Assembly (NCBI RefSeq): GCF_002003665.1
Contig: NZ_JATM01000004.1
Location: forward strand, 124,001-188,000
Direction of reading: 5' to 3'
Origin: Bombella intestini
GTDB taxonomy: Bacteria; Pseudomonadota; Alphaproteobacteria; Acetobacterales; Acetobacteraceae
Length of the DNA stretch: 64,000 bases
The notes beneath the pieces were generated by a model. That model was not told the origin of the DNA, did no database searches, and saw nothing but the letters and a program-made list of their open reading frames with translations. Position numbers and translations under genes: made by a program. Numbering within the stretch: position 1 is the first letter of the stretch; the number at the start of each line of letters is the position of its first letter. Of this stretch, positions 35,495 to 45,585 are shown one piece after another.

Positions 35495-36610
35495 ATGCGT
35501 GTCTCACGTAACATTATTATTACTGGCATCGTCCTGATCGCTCTTCTGCTTCTCTGGGGTGCGTGGTCTCTCCTCCCACATCGCACCATAGAGACTGCAC
35601 CTCCACCTGCCGTTACTCACGATGGGGACCTGCTGCGCATCCGCCCCGGTGGGCCATTGGATGGTCAACTCACGATTGAACCTGTTCAGGAGACCCTTTC
35701 TCCCCATCAGGTAGAGCTACCTGCCCAGATCATCACCCCTCCCGGCCAGAGCGTGGACATCCACTCCCCAGTGGTCGGTCGGTTGGCCAACCTGTATGTG
35801 CAGACGGGCCAGCATGTGCAGAAAGGCGATATTCTTGCCATCCTCTACTCTGGCGACCTTGCACAAGCGTGGTCGGATGACCACAAGGCACAGGCGACCC
35901 TTACTCTCACCCGGCAGGCCTATCGCCGTGCCGTTGGCGTGCTCAATGCTGGGGGTAATGCTGTAAAGGACATGCAGTCCGCCAAAAATGATCTGGAACA
36001 GGCACAGGCCGAAGCAACCCGGGCCCGCCTTCGTCTTCAGGCACTCGGTACGGATGGCAATGCAGGCTACCAGCCACTCTTTGCCCCTGTCTCCGGGATT
36101 GTGACGTCTGTCTCCACCGGCGTCGGCCAGAATGTAACGGATATGACAGCCGTCCTGATGAATGTCTCCAATGTGGATACAGTATGGGTCCAAGCCAGCC
36201 TACCGGACACCCTTCTGCCCATGCTTGGCACAACCATGACGCTGGACGCCCCCTTCCCCGGCCAGACCTGCCATGGCCCCGTGACATCACTGGACGGCAC
36301 TGTCCATACCGACACACGCCGCCTGAACCTCTATCTGCGCTGCAACAACACGCAAGGTGTATTGCGCCCCGGCCAGTTCACCACCGCCACACTGAACATC
36401 ACCCAGCAGGCTCAACCCATCCTGCCCAAAACGGCCCTGCTTATGGATAATGATCAGATTTCCGTTTTTGTGGAAACATCGCCCAATACTTATCGCCGCC
36501 GCTTCATCACCATCAGCTACGAGGAGGGGGAGACCGTGCGCATCCTCTCCGGCCTAAAGGCTGGTGAGCGTATCATCACGCATGGAGCCATCCTGCTCAA
36601 TGATTACTGA
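35495..36610 (+). CDS. RND efflux periplasmic adaptor (CusB/CzcB-like)
   Basis: The 371-residue membrane-fusion protein has an N-terminal membrane anchor (residues 10-27). A split lipoyl domain (PVVGRLANLYVQTGQHVQKGD and LFAPVSGIVTSVSTGVGQNV) flanks a helical hairpin at about 125-170, and beta-barrel and membrane-proximal domains follow. It couples the inner-membrane pump to the outer-membrane channel encoded after it. It lacks the Met-rich metal site of CusB, so metal binding by the adaptor is not supported. First gene of a three-gene operon. Confidence 0.88.
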   Translation: MRVSRNIIITGIVLIALLLLWGAWSLLPHRTIETAPPPAVTHDGDLLRIRPGGPLDGQLTIEPVQETLSPHQVELPAQIITPPGQSVDIHSPVVGRLANLYVQTGQHVQKGDILAILYSGDLAQAWSDDHKAQATLTLTRQAYRRAVGVLNAGGNAVKDMQSAKNDLEQAQAEATRARLRLQALGTDGNAGYQPLFAPVSGIVTSVSTGVGQNVTDMTAVLMNVSNVDTVWVQASLPDTLLPMLGTTMTLDAPFPGQTCHGPVTSLDGTVHTDTRRLNLYLRCNNTQGVLRPGQFTTATLNITQQAQPILPKTALLMDNDQISVFVETSPNTYRRRFITISYEEGETVRILSGLKAGERIITHGAILLNDY

Positions 36611-36626
36611 AGGCCGCTGAGCAGCT

Positions 36627-39600
36627 ATGTTCATCGAGAAATTTATTACATGGTGCTTTGGTCACCGTAAGGCTGTGGCCTTTCTTACCGTTGCCCTGTT
36701 CATCACCGGGATGCTGGCTTGGAAACAGTTGCCCGTGGAAGCCTATCCGGACCTCGGCCCTACCAGTGTTCTGGTAACGACACAGGTCAATGGTCTCGCC
36801 GCTGAGGAGATGGAGCATCAGGTCACCACACCTGTCGAGCGTGAGCTAGCAGCCGTCCCCGGCGTGGTAGAAAGTCGCTCCAGCACGACGTTCGGCCTGT
36901 CTCTCATCACACTTATCTTCAAGGATGGAGAGGACATATACCGGGCCCGCCAGCTCGTACAAAGTCAGCTTGATGGCCTCCAGCTAACGGGCGGTGCCCA
37001 GCCTTCCCTCGGCCCCATCAGCGGGGCCAGCGGGGAAATCTACCGCTACACGGTGGAGTCAGACGATCAGGACCTCATGACCATCTCTGATGTCCAGAGA
37101 TGGGAGATCATCCCTGCCCTCCAGCGGGTTCCCGGCGTAGTAAATATTGATAATTTCGGTGGTTTCACTCGGGAATATCAGCTGATCCTCGACCCCAACG
37201 CTCTCATCCGCTTTGGTATCAGCATCAGCGATGTAATGAATGCCATCCGCAACAGCAACGCTAATGCTGGTGGTGGCCGTGTCACCCGTGGGGAACAGTC
37301 CTACATCATCCGTGGGGTAGGGCAGATCCACTCTCTGGAGGACATGCGCAATACCGTCATCGGCCACCATGATGGCGTCCCCATTCTCCTCTCCGAGCTA
37401 GGGCGGATTGAGTTTGGCCATCAGGTCCGTGAAGGGATGCTCGGTAAGAACGGCAACCCCGATACAATCGAAGGCGTCGTGACCATGCTACGAGGGGCCA
37501 ACCCCTCGCAGGTGTTGGATGATCTGCACACCGCCGTTGCCAAGCTTCAGACACAGCTCAAACCAAAACATATCCGCATTGTCCCGTACCTAGACCGTGA
37601 CAACCTTGTAAAATCCACAACGGACAAGGTCAGCGAAACCATTCTGGAAGGGATCGGCCTTGTGCTGATCATTCTGACCTTCTTCCTTGGTTCGCCACGC
37701 AGTGCCGCCATCACGGCCGTGACCATTCCCTTTGCTCTGTCGTTCGCCTTCATTCTCATGCGGGCCTGCGGCATGGCGGCCAATCTCTTCTCTCTGGGGG
37801 CTGTGGATTTCGGTGTGATTGTCGATGGGGCCATTGTCATTACCGAGGTCATCCTCCGCCATAGAGAGGAGCATCCTTCCCTCCCGCTGAACCAGCCAGA
37901 CATCCTTGCAATCACCCGCCGTGCGGGCCGGGCCATCTTTGCTTCCACCATCATCATCGTGGTGGCCTACAGCCCGCTGTTCGCCTTTGAAGGGAGCGAG
38001 GCAAAAATCTTCCGGCCTATGGCATGGACTGTCAGCTTCGCCCTACTTGGTGCCCTGCTCTGCGCCCTCGCCCTGACACCCACCATGTCGTTTCTGGCAC
38101 TACGCAAGCCACGGCACATCTGGCACAACAAGCCGCTAGACTGGCTGCATAAACATTATGACGCCTTGCTCCGCCATCTGCTTGATCATCCCGTCATCCC
38201 CTTCGTCAGTGCGGGGCTAGCGTTGGTGGCGGTCATTGCGCTTGGCGTTACAACAGGCCGGGAGTTCCTGCCCGATCTGGATGAAGGCGCCCTCTGGCTT
38301 CAGATTCAAATGCCAACAGGTATCTCGCTGGAAAAGGGGCAGGAAAAAGCCTCGGAAATTCGCCGTGCAGTGCGGGAGTTCCCAGAGACCTCCTACGCTA
38401 TCACCCAGCTTGGCCGCTCGGATGATGGGACAGACCCGTGGACTCCCTCTCACATCGAGATGCCTGTCGGCCTGACGCCCTACAACCAGTGGGCCCATGG
38501 CGAGACCAAGGCCGAGTTCATCACGAAGCTCCGTGCCCGCCTCAACAAGATTGCTGGTATCTCCTTCTCCATCAGCCAGCCCATTGAAGATAACCTCAGC
38601 GACCAGCTTGGTGGGGCGCATAGCCCGCTTGTTATGCGCATCTATGGTGATGACCTAGCAGGACTGCGAACACTGGGGGCACAGGTAGTCCACCAGCTCT
38701 GGCAAGTACCTGGTACCGTCCAAGCGGATATCTTTCAGGAACCTAGAATTCCGCAGATTGAGATCACACCGAACCGCCTGAAGGCTGCCCGTTACGGCAT
38801 CAGCATCAATGACGTAACGGATGTCATCAACAGTGCCATCGGCGATGAGCCACTGACCAACGTAATCGAAGGGGACCGCTTCTATAATGCGACCCTACGT
38901 ATTGATAACACGCAGCGTTCCAATCTTCAGCTTCTGGGACAGATCCCCATGATTACGAGCGATGGCAATGCCATCCCTCTGGCTGAAATTGCCCGCATTC
39001 GTCTCCAAATGGGGGAAAGCAGCATCGCCCATGAAATGGGCGAACGGCAGATCACCCTTCAGGTAGATAACGGCAACCGGCCGATGTCCCAGTATCTTGA
39101 TGATGCCCAAAAACTCATTGACCAGAACGTCCATTACGACCACCAAAAGTTCCGCTTGGAATGGGCAGGAACGTTCCAAGAAGCCCAACACGCCCAAGTC
39201 CGGCTTGTGGCGGCTCTTGGTGTCATGTTTGCCGTCATGCTGGGGCTACTTTATGCGGAGTTCCAGAAATTCCGTCATGCGCTACTCATCATCGGCATTG
39301 TGCCTCTTGCCGCTCTGGGCGGGTTAATCGCCCTGCATCTACGGGCAGAAACCCTGAATATCGCCACGGCTGTCGGCTTTATTGCCTTGTTTGGTGTGGC
39401 CATTCAGAATGGGATCATCATGGTCTCCAACATCAACCGCCATCTTGCTGAAGGCGGTGACATCAGGGAAGCCACCCGGTTAGGGGCAACGGAGCGTTTC
39501 CGCCCTGTCTTGATGACCGCCACCGTGGCCAGTGTCGGCATGTTGCCTGCCGCTATGGCCACAGGCGTGGGTACAGACGTGCAACGTGGTCTGGCAACTG

Positions 39601-39719
39601 TGGTTGTAGGGGGGCTTGGCATTGCCACCCTGCTGACCCTCTTCATCCTGCCTGTCTGCTTCTGCCGGCTGGAAGAAACGGTCAAACGCCGGACTGGCCA
39701 GAAAGAGCAGGAGGCCTGA
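36627..39719 (+). CDS. CzcA/CusA-family RND efflux pump
   Basis: The 1030-residue inner-membrane pump has twelve predicted helices and two large periplasmic loops. The N-terminal part has QLPVEAYPDLGPTSVLV and VTTPVERELAAVPGV. The fourth-helix motif AVDFGVIVDGAIVITEVILR carries the Asp/Asp/Glu pattern seen in heavy-metal RND pumps of the CzcA type. That suggests export of a metal ion, but the substrate is not proven, and CusA-type methionine triads are not obvious to me. The gene starts 16 bases after the adaptor stop. Confidence 0.88.
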   Translation: MFIEKFITWCFGHRKAVAFLTVALFITGMLAWKQLPVEAYPDLGPTSVLVTTQVNGLAAEEMEHQVTTPVERELAAVPGVVESRSSTTFGLSLITLIFKDGEDIYRARQLVQSQLDGLQLTGGAQPSLGPISGASGEIYRYTVESDDQDLMTISDVQRWEIIPALQRVPGVVNIDNFGGFTREYQLILDPNALIRFGISISDVMNAIRNSNANAGGGRVTRGEQSYIIRGVGQIHSLEDMRNTVIGHHDGVPILLSELGRIEFGHQVREGMLGKNGNPDTIEGVVTMLRGANPSQVLDDLHTAVAKLQTQLKPKHIRIVPYLDRDNLVKSTTDKVSETILEGIGLVLIILTFFLGSPRSAAITAVTIPFALSFAFILMRACGMAANLFSLGAVDFGVIVDGAIVITEVILRHREEHPSLPLNQPDILAITRRAGRAIFASTIIIVVAYSPLFAFEGSEAKIFRPMAWTVSFALLGALLCALALTPTMSFLALRKPRHIWHNKPLDWLHKHYDALLRHLLDHPVIPFVSAGLALVAVIALGVTTGREFLPDLDEGALWLQIQMPTGISLEKGQEKASEIRRAVREFPETSYAITQLGRSDDGTDPWTPSHIEMPVGLTPYNQWAHGETKAEFITKLRARLNKIAGISFSISQPIEDNLSDQLGGAHSPLVMRIYGDDLAGLRTLGAQVVHQLWQVPGTVQADIFQEPRIPQIEITPNRLKAARYGISINDVTDVINSAIGDEPLTNVIEGDRFYNATLRIDNTQRSNLQLLGQIPMITSDGNAIPLAEIARIRLQMGESSIAHEMGERQITLQVDNGNRPMSQYLDDAQKLIDQNVHYDHQKFRLEWAGTFQEAQHAQVRLVAALGVMFAVMLGLLYAEFQKFRHALLIIGIVPLAALGGLIALHLRAETLNIATAVGFIALFGVAIQNGIIMVSNINRHLAEGGDIREATRLGATERFRPVLMTATVASVGMLPAAMATGVGTDVQRGLATVVVGGLGIATLLTLFILPVCFCRLEETVKRRTGQKEQEA

Positions 39720-39720
39720 C

Positions 39721-41280
39721 ATGAAACAGTGTTTCACCCTTTTGGAGAGGGTACGCCCCTCCCTGCTGCTGGCCAGCACATTGATCAGCGGATTGGCTGT
39801 CGGACTAGGGGGCTGCGTTGTTGGCCCTTCCCCCAAAGACATTCCCTCCCTGCCTAAACAGACAGGCTATAGCCAAAAGGCCATCACACAATCTGAGGCA
39901 GGACGGGATAGGACGGGGGATAGCCTCCTCGGCCGCCAGCAGTTCGTCTCCGGGGCTGATGTCGCTGGCAAATGGTGGGAAGCCTTCCAGAATCCCCGTC
40001 TTAACCAAATGGTGGAACTGGCCCTGACCAACAATCAGACATTAAAAGCCATGCAGGCTGGCCTGCGGGCAGCATGGGAACAACGCCGAGTAGAGGGGGC
40101 TTCACTCTACCCGAGCATTTCTGCCCAGTTCATTCCGACACGAAATAAGACCTCCAAGGCACTTTCACCCGTCCCCAACAACAATGAATGGCTCTACAAC
40201 CTCCATACGGCACAGCTAAATATCGGCTATGTGCCCGACCTTTGGGGTGGGTCCCGCCTTGCTATCCGCAATGCCAAGGCACAGGCGGATATCCAGCGTT
40301 TCCAGCTGGAAGCAACAACGCTGACGATGATCGCCAACATCGTCAATACGGCTATCACTGAGGCCGGTCTCCGTGAGCAGATACGTGCCAAGGAAGATTT
40401 GATCGCCCAACAGACGGCTATGGTTCGCATCAACCAAAATCAGGTTGGGCTAGGGGATCAATCCCGCCAAAGCCAGCTCATCATGCGGGATTCTCTAGCG
40501 CAGTTGCAGGCAGACCTACCACCGCTGCGGACACAACTTGCCCAGACCCGGGACCAGCTAGCTACCCTTGTCGGCCTTAGCCCTAATGCGGACCTCCCTA
40601 TTTTTGAGCTAAGGGATTTCTCCCTACCCCAGCAGCTACCCGTTACGTTACCGGCTCAGCTTCTCTCACAGAGGCCCGATATTGCTGCGGCCCAGGCGCA
40701 GATTCGTTCTGCCGGGGCACAACTTGGTATCGCGATTGTCAACCGCCTCCCCAATGTGCAGCTAAGTGCCCTGCCGGGTGAGGCTGTCGATAGCATGAGC
40801 AAGATGTTCAAGCCCGGTATGGGTAACTGGATGTTGGCAGCAACTGTCACTCAGCCTATTTTCCAAGGTGGGTCACTGCTTCATGCGCAACGCGAGGCCA
40901 AGGCCAATTATGAGCAGGCCAAGCACTATTACCAAGCGGCCATCATGTCTGCTGTGAGTGATGTGGCAGACAGCCTTCATGCTGTGGAGCTGGATGGCAG
41001 CACGCTTCTGGCCGACCAAGGCGGGCTTGATGCTGCCACGCAAGCCCTACATATCGCCGAGGCCCAGCACAGGCTGGGGGATAATAGCCAGATTGACGTA
41101 GCCCAAGCCCGCATGGCCGTGGCGCAAGATCAAATTTCTGTCGCACAGGACAAGGTAACCCGCCTATCCGATACAGTCGGGCTATTTCAGGCGCTTGGCG
41201 GCGGATGGTGGAACCGTAACGACCTTGGGGTTAGCCCGGAGGCTGCCAAACGTCTCTCTACAACACTCGTCCCTTGGTAA
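39721..41280 (+). CDS. Outer-membrane efflux channel lipoprotein (NodT/OprM family)
   Basis: The 519-residue outer-membrane factor has a lipoprotein signal with lipobox LGGC (AVGLGGCVVGPSPKD). A TolC-like body of two helical repeats follows, with KWWEAFQNPRLNQMVELAL, SLYPSISAQFIP and LLSQRPDIAAAQAQIRSAGA. It completes the tripartite pump. Its ATG is 1 base after the stop of the pump gene. A terminator closes the operon. Confidence 0.92.
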   Translation: MKQCFTLLERVRPSLLLASTLISGLAVGLGGCVVGPSPKDIPSLPKQTGYSQKAITQSEAGRDRTGDSLLGRQQFVSGADVAGKWWEAFQNPRLNQMVELALTNNQTLKAMQAGLRAAWEQRRVEGASLYPSISAQFIPTRNKTSKALSPVPNNNEWLYNLHTAQLNIGYVPDLWGGSRLAIRNAKAQADIQRFQLEATTLTMIANIVNTAITEAGLREQIRAKEDLIAQQTAMVRINQNQVGLGDQSRQSQLIMRDSLAQLQADLPPLRTQLAQTRDQLATLVGLSPNADLPIFELRDFSLPQQLPVTLPAQLLSQRPDIAAAQAQIRSAGAQLGIAIVNRLPNVQLSALPGEAVDSMSKMFKPGMGNWMLAATVTQPIFQGGSLLHAQREAKANYEQAKHYYQAAIMSAVSDVADSLHAVELDGSTLLADQGGLDAATQALHIAEAQHRLGDNSQIDVAQARMAVAQDQISVAQDKVTRLSDTVGLFQALGGGWWNRNDLGVSPEAAKRLSTTLVPW

Positions 41281-41310
41281 GTTAGCAGCCATACAAACCA
41301 TCTAAACATA

Positions 41311-41351
41311 AAAAAAGGCCGCTTCCCTTTCGTCAGGAAGCGGCCTTTTTT
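41311..41351. terminator. Terminator after the efflux operon
   Basis: A 16-bp stem pairs AAAAAAGGCCGCTTCC with its complement (41336-41351) around a 9-base loop, with A- and T-runs on both sides. It can end the efflux operon on the plus strand and the phosphatase gene on the minus strand. Confidence 0.92.
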
Positions 41352-41366
41352 AGAAGGAGAGTCCTC

Positions 41367-41963
41367 TTAGGCTGAAAGCAATTTCAAGACCCAACCTTCT
41401 TCCTCCGGTGTGGCCTTCAGCGGCATCGCATTGGGCAAGCGAACATTAATCTCCAACCCCATAGCGGCCCTCAACCCACGGAAAAGTGCCCCATGAGCAA
41501 CGATCAAAGGGGCACCCTCTCCGGCGTCCTGCGCTCTGTTAAGAGCCTGGATGCCACGGGTCTTCAGCGTAATGAAATCCTCGCCCTTCTCTGGCACGAA
41601 GGTTCCAGCAATCCATGTATTATACCAATCCCCCATTGGCTCACCTTCCTGCACACCAAAGCTCACCTCCTGAAGGTCCGCATCTTTGGTCAAGGGTAAG
41701 TCAATGCCTGTCCGGTCACGGATTGCATCCCGTACATGCTCGGCTGTAACGAAAGCCCGCTTTAGCGGAGAACTCACAATATGTGTGAAGGGGCGCACCC
41801 CTGCCTCAAACAGGTCAGCCAGCTGGCGTCCTGCCAGACGGGCCTGTGTCAGGCCAGTCTCATTAAGCGGAATATCTGTTCGCCCTTGTGAGAGATGACG
41901 TGCGTTCCAGTCCGTTTCACCATGCCGAAGGAACCAGTATGGTTCTGCACGAAGCTGTGTCAT
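41367..41963 (-). CDS. Histidine phosphatase family protein (GpmB-like)
   Basis: The 198-residue protein has the phosphohistidine motif LRHGETDWNARHLSQG (RHGE at residues 13-16), SSPLKRAFVTAEH and the second catalytic histidine in PLIVAHGALFRGLR. The family includes phosphoglycerate mutases, alpha-ribazole phosphatase and other phosphatases. Without more context the substrate is open; acid phosphatase or mutase activity is possible. It lies 74 bases after prs on the same strand. Confidence 0.85.
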   Translation of the reverse strand: MTQLRAEPYWFLRHGETDWNARHLSQGRTDIPLNETGLTQARLAGRQLADLFEAGVRPFTHIVSSPLKRAFVTAEHVRDAIRDRTGIDLPLTKDADLQEVSFGVQEGEPMGDWYNTWIAGTFVPEKGEDFITLKTRGIQALNRAQDAGEGAPLIVAHGALFRGLRAAMGLEINVRLPNAMPLKATPEEEGWVLKLLSA

Positions 41964-42037
41964 TTCCTGACCTCCCCCAAAATCCCGTCAGAACGTGGCT
42001 GGGCCTTATCTCCTGCTCCAGCCACGGAATATCTGTC

Positions 42038-42973
42038 TCAGTCGAAAAGAGTGGAGACCGAGCTTTCATCTGCAACGGCCCGGATAGCCCGACCCAGCAA
42101 ATTAGCTGTTGGAATCTGCCGAATATTGGAAGCCGCCTTCAGCTCCTCTGTAGCGGGGATGCTGTCCGTCAATGTCAGCATGGAAAGCGGGCTGTTCTGC
42201 ACACGCTCGCAGGCGTTGCCTGTCAGCACACCATGCGTCACATAGGCTTCCACGCCAGCAGCACCGTACTTCATCAGGGCTTCGGCTGCATTGCAGAGAG
42301 AGCCCCCACTGTCGATGATATCATCCACCAGCACGCAGAAACGGCCTGATACATCACCAATCACATTCATCACTTCGGAGACACCAGCCCGCTCACGACG
42401 CTTATCAATGATGGCCAGATCAACATTCAGCCTACGAGCCAGCTGGCGAGCCCGCACCACACCGCCTACATCGGGGGAGACAATCATCAGTTTTTCATGA
42501 TTAGGGTGGCGGGTCATCAGGTCCCGCACGAAAAGCGGTGCGGCGTAAAGATTATCCGTGGGAATATCAAAGAAGCCCTGAATCTGCATAGCGTGCAGGT
42601 CCATCGTGAGGATACGGTTTGCACCGGCTTCTGTTAGAAGATTAGCGACCAGCTTGGCACTGATAGGCGTGCGGGGACCGGATTTACGGTCCTGCCGGGC
42701 ATAGCCAAAATAAGGCATCACAGCCGTGACACGCCGTGCGGACCCACGCCGCAAAGCATCCAACACGACGAGAAGTTCCATCAGATGATCGTTGGTCGGT
42801 GTGCAGGTGCTCTGGAGAACGAACATGTCCTCGCCACGCACATTTTCCTGAATCTCGACAAACACTTCACCATCCGCAAAGCGGCGGATGGATGTCTTGC
42901 ACAAAGGGATCTCAAGCTCATCAGCCACAGCCTGAGCCAACGGCAGATTACTGTTACAGGCAACGATCTTCAT
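42038..42973 (-). CDS. prs: Ribose-phosphate pyrophosphokinase
   Basis: The 311-residue enzyme makes PRPP for nucleotide, histidine and NAD synthesis. It contains [39 protein letters not shown] and the PRPP loop [20 protein letters not shown]. Full length; it ends with the normal SVSTLFD. It probably has its own promoter in the 107 bases upstream. Confidence 0.97.
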   Translation of the reverse strand: MKIVACNSNLPLAQAVADELEIPLCKTSIRRFADGEVFVEIQENVRGEDMFVLQSTCTPTNDHLMELLVVLDALRRGSARRVTAVMPYFGYARQDRKSGPRTPISAKLVANLLTEAGANRILTMDLHAMQIQGFFDIPTDNLYAAPLFVRDLMTRHPNHEKLMIVSPDVGGVVRARQLARRLNVDLAIIDKRRERAGVSEVMNVIGDVSGRFCVLVDDIIDSGGSLCNAAEALMKYGAAGVEAYVTHGVLTGNACERVQNSPLSMLTLTDSIPATEELKAASNIRQIPTANLLGRAIRAVADESSVSTLFD

Positions 42974-43080
42974 GACAGGTACTTTTCATAGAAGGACGGT
43001 AAGAAGCGGTACAGCTCCTTCTATCAGCCTGCCCGATCAATGTCATGATTTTACAGCAAACCTGCCACAACACAGATAAG

Positions 43081-45459
43081 CTAAAACTGCCGGTACTGCT
43101 TCACATAACGATAAGCCTGCGTGATTTCAGCCGTTCGGCGGACGGCTTCCTCGTAAACCTCACCACCAACATGGGCAAACCGGTCCGGGTGATGCTGCTT
43201 GATAAGCCGCCGATAGGCCTTAGTGACCTCCTCATTAGACGCCGTCTCGGAGACCTCCAGCACAATATGCCATGCCCTCCCACGGGGGGACGTATTTCTG
43301 GAACGCTGCCTATCACGGCGGGCCTGTTCCTGCCTCCGTTGCGCTTCGTCCCGCTCTCTGGCGCGATCCTGTTCCTGCTGCCGCCTTTTACGGGCCTCCT
43401 CCGCTCTGGCCACTTGCAGCAACAGGCCGTGCACATGCACAGAACAACGCTGGAAATCCTGCCATGACCGCCCTCTACCCAGCTCCTCCAGCACGGCCCG
43501 GGCTGTCTCACCGTTTATCGGACGAACCAACTCCACCAGAAAACGGAATGCCTCCTGAAGACGCTGCTCCACGAGATACCCCAGCAATGTCTGCCCATTT
43601 GCAAGCCTGAGTTCACCGACCCAACTGGCCCACAACATACCAACTCTCTGATACGCTTCCCGCTCCTTGCTGGAGGCAAAGTCTGAAGATGATGATCCAG
43701 CATCAGACCTCTGCTTCTGCTCGGTATCCCGGCTTTTCTGGGATGCCTTTTCCGAGAATTGCTTCAGTGTTCGAGCGTAACGGTACGCCTCGGTGATCTT
43801 TTTGCTTTTTGCAACAGCGGCTTCATAGGCAGCCTTACCGGCTTGTGCGAAACGATCCGGGTGATGCTGCTTCATCAACCGCCTATATGAGGCGGTAATC
43901 TCCTCGGCGGAGGCAGTTACAGAAACTTCCAGCACGACATACCAAGGCTCATCCTCTGGCGGAGCTGCACCAGCCTGTTTTGCCCGGCGGTAAGCGTTCT
44001 CTCGTTCCCGCTGCTCCTGTGCGGCGTCCTCATCCCTATCCTGAAAATGTTCCTTCAAGAACGCCAACACTTCTATGGAAAAACGCTGGAAGCCCTTCCA
44101 ACTATTTTCCCGCCGGGCCTGAGAGAATGTCTCCAACAGGGAGACAGGTAGCTCACCCACTTCCTTTTCCAGCAGGGTCTTTAAAAAGACAAAAGCCTCA
44201 TCCCGGCGTTTCTCAAGAAGAAGCTCTATAAGCTCCGCTATAGGGCGGACACCTGTCTCCTCATAAAAGCTGCTCCATAACAGCCCAGCTTGCTGATAAG
44301 CCTCCTCTTCCTCCTTGGACGAGAAGTCAGACGGCTCCGATGGGCCCTTCTTCCCCGAAGAACGAAGGCCCCGGATAACGAGATAGCCAATAAAAAGCAG
44401 CAACCCTTTCCAGCTAAACAACGCTGTGATGAAACTCCAGATCAGCTGGACAAGCCTTATGGGCAGGCGAAAGATGAATACCACCACACGCCAAACCGCC
44501 GACAACACGGCACCACACATATGAATGACAGCACCAAGAATCTGAAACAGCAGAGCCAGAAGGGAAGTATGCCCCTCTGTCGTTTCATGCTCGGCCTCCC
44601 GCCGAGGGGCTGCATCATCTGGGGATGGCGAAGACGGCGGAACTGCCTCGTGCTGGGGGGAAGATGCCTCCGCAGGTGGGGCAGCGTCCCCTGACGGTGC
44701 CGCCGATACTGTGTCATCCGATGGTGGCTGATGCACAGCACTACCGGCCCCCCCTCTCTGCCGCAGGATAGAAGGAGCAGGCCCGTCATCGCCTGTTCCT
44801 GCCTCTGTCGGGGCGGCAAAAGCACTGGTCTCGGCTGGGGCAGAAGGTGCCGCCTGCGTGCCGGTTTCAGCGGCCAGCTCGGGCATCAGCAATCGAGCAT
44901 CATCATTCCCCAGAAAGCCGTCTCGATTAGGCTGACTAGCCTGCTCCTGCCACCGCAGAATGGCCCGTCGGGTTGCTTCCCCATACACGCCATCCAGCAC
45001 AACCTCAGAGGGTAAAAAACCAAGTGCCTGAAGTTTTCTCTGTAAGGCAATATGATCATCAATCGGGCGGGTGGCTTCCTCATGTGCCCGGCCTACCAAC
45101 TGGGCCCGATATCTATCCGTAACCTGCGCTACAATCCGCTGGTAACATGCAGTCGGGCTCTCCCTCTGCATATCCTCGGGCGAAAAGCACGCCTGCAACG
45201 GCGCCAGATCACGAATCAAATCCGCCTTGAGCTGCGGCAGAAGATAAGCGGCACTCTGATGCCTCAGGGCATAATAAGCTTGGTCCAGCACCAGCTCACT
45301 TCTGGCCGCATCAGAATCCGAACAAAGAAGCACTTGCCCCGGTGCATTCCTATCCATCCGGCTGCAGTCAAAGTCGGGATGATAAACTTCAGCAGAAGCC
45401 GCCTGACACTGAACAACACCCCATAAAATCAGCAAACATATCAGACGAACAGAACGCAT
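43081..45459 (-). CDS. Membrane protein with two J-domain modules and a periplasmic peptidoglycan-binding part
   Basis: The order in this 792-residue protein is: signal peptide (1-23); a Cys-containing region resembling lysozyme-inhibitor LprI-type domains (about 26-120); a peptidoglycan-binding repeat (137-172, KLQALGFLP then DGVYGEATRRAI); and a Pro/Ala-rich linker (195-295). Two or three membrane helices follow (298-363). Then comes a module repeated twice: a helical domain (379-475 and 596-685), a charged coiled coil, and a J domain with HPD at 533-535 and 757-759. The J domains should be cytoplasmic and could call DnaK to the membrane. It is not DnaJ itself: no Gly/Phe or zinc region. 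The protein has no family I can name. Confidence 0.75.
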   Translation of the reverse strand: MRSVRLICLLILWGVVQCQAASAEVYHPDFDCSRMDRNAPGQVLLCSDSDAARSELVLDQAYYALRHQSAAYLLPQLKADLIRDLAPLQACFSPEDMQRESPTACYQRIVAQVTDRYRAQLVGRAHEEATRPIDDHIALQRKLQALGFLPSEVVLDGVYGEATRRAILRWQEQASQPNRDGFLGNDDARLLMPELAAETGTQAAPSAPAETSAFAAPTEAGTGDDGPAPSILRQRGGAGSAVHQPPSDDTVSAAPSGDAAPPAEASSPQHEAVPPSSPSPDDAAPRREAEHETTEGHTSLLALLFQILGAVIHMCGAVLSAVWRVVVFIFRLPIRLVQLIWSFITALFSWKGLLLFIGYLVIRGLRSSGKKGPSEPSDFSSKEEEEAYQQAGLLWSSFYEETGVRPIAELIELLLEKRRDEAFVFLKTLLEKEVGELPVSLLETFSQARRENSWKGFQRFSIEVLAFLKEHFQDRDEDAAQEQRERENAYRRAKQAGAAPPEDEPWYVVLEVSVTASAEEITASYRRLMKQHHPDRFAQAGKAAYEAAVAKSKKITEAYRYARTLKQFSEKASQKSRDTEQKQRSDAGSSSSDFASSKEREAYQRVGMLWASWVGELRLANGQTLLGYLVEQRLQEAFRFLVELVRPINGETARAVLEELGRGRSWQDFQRCSVHVHGLLLQVARAEEARKRRQQEQDRARERDEAQRRQEQARRDRQRSRNTSPRGRAWHIVLEVSETASNEEVTKAYRRLIKQHHPDRFAHVGGEVYEEAVRRTAEITQAYRYVKQYRQF

Positions 45460-45585
45460 AACGGGCCATCTATTATTTATGTCTAGTTTGTATAAGTTGA
45501 TTGATACACCCTGTCCATTCCCGTTCAGCCCGTCATTTTCTACGGGGCCACAAGCAATAACAGCCTTTAAGCCCCAATCCTTTCA

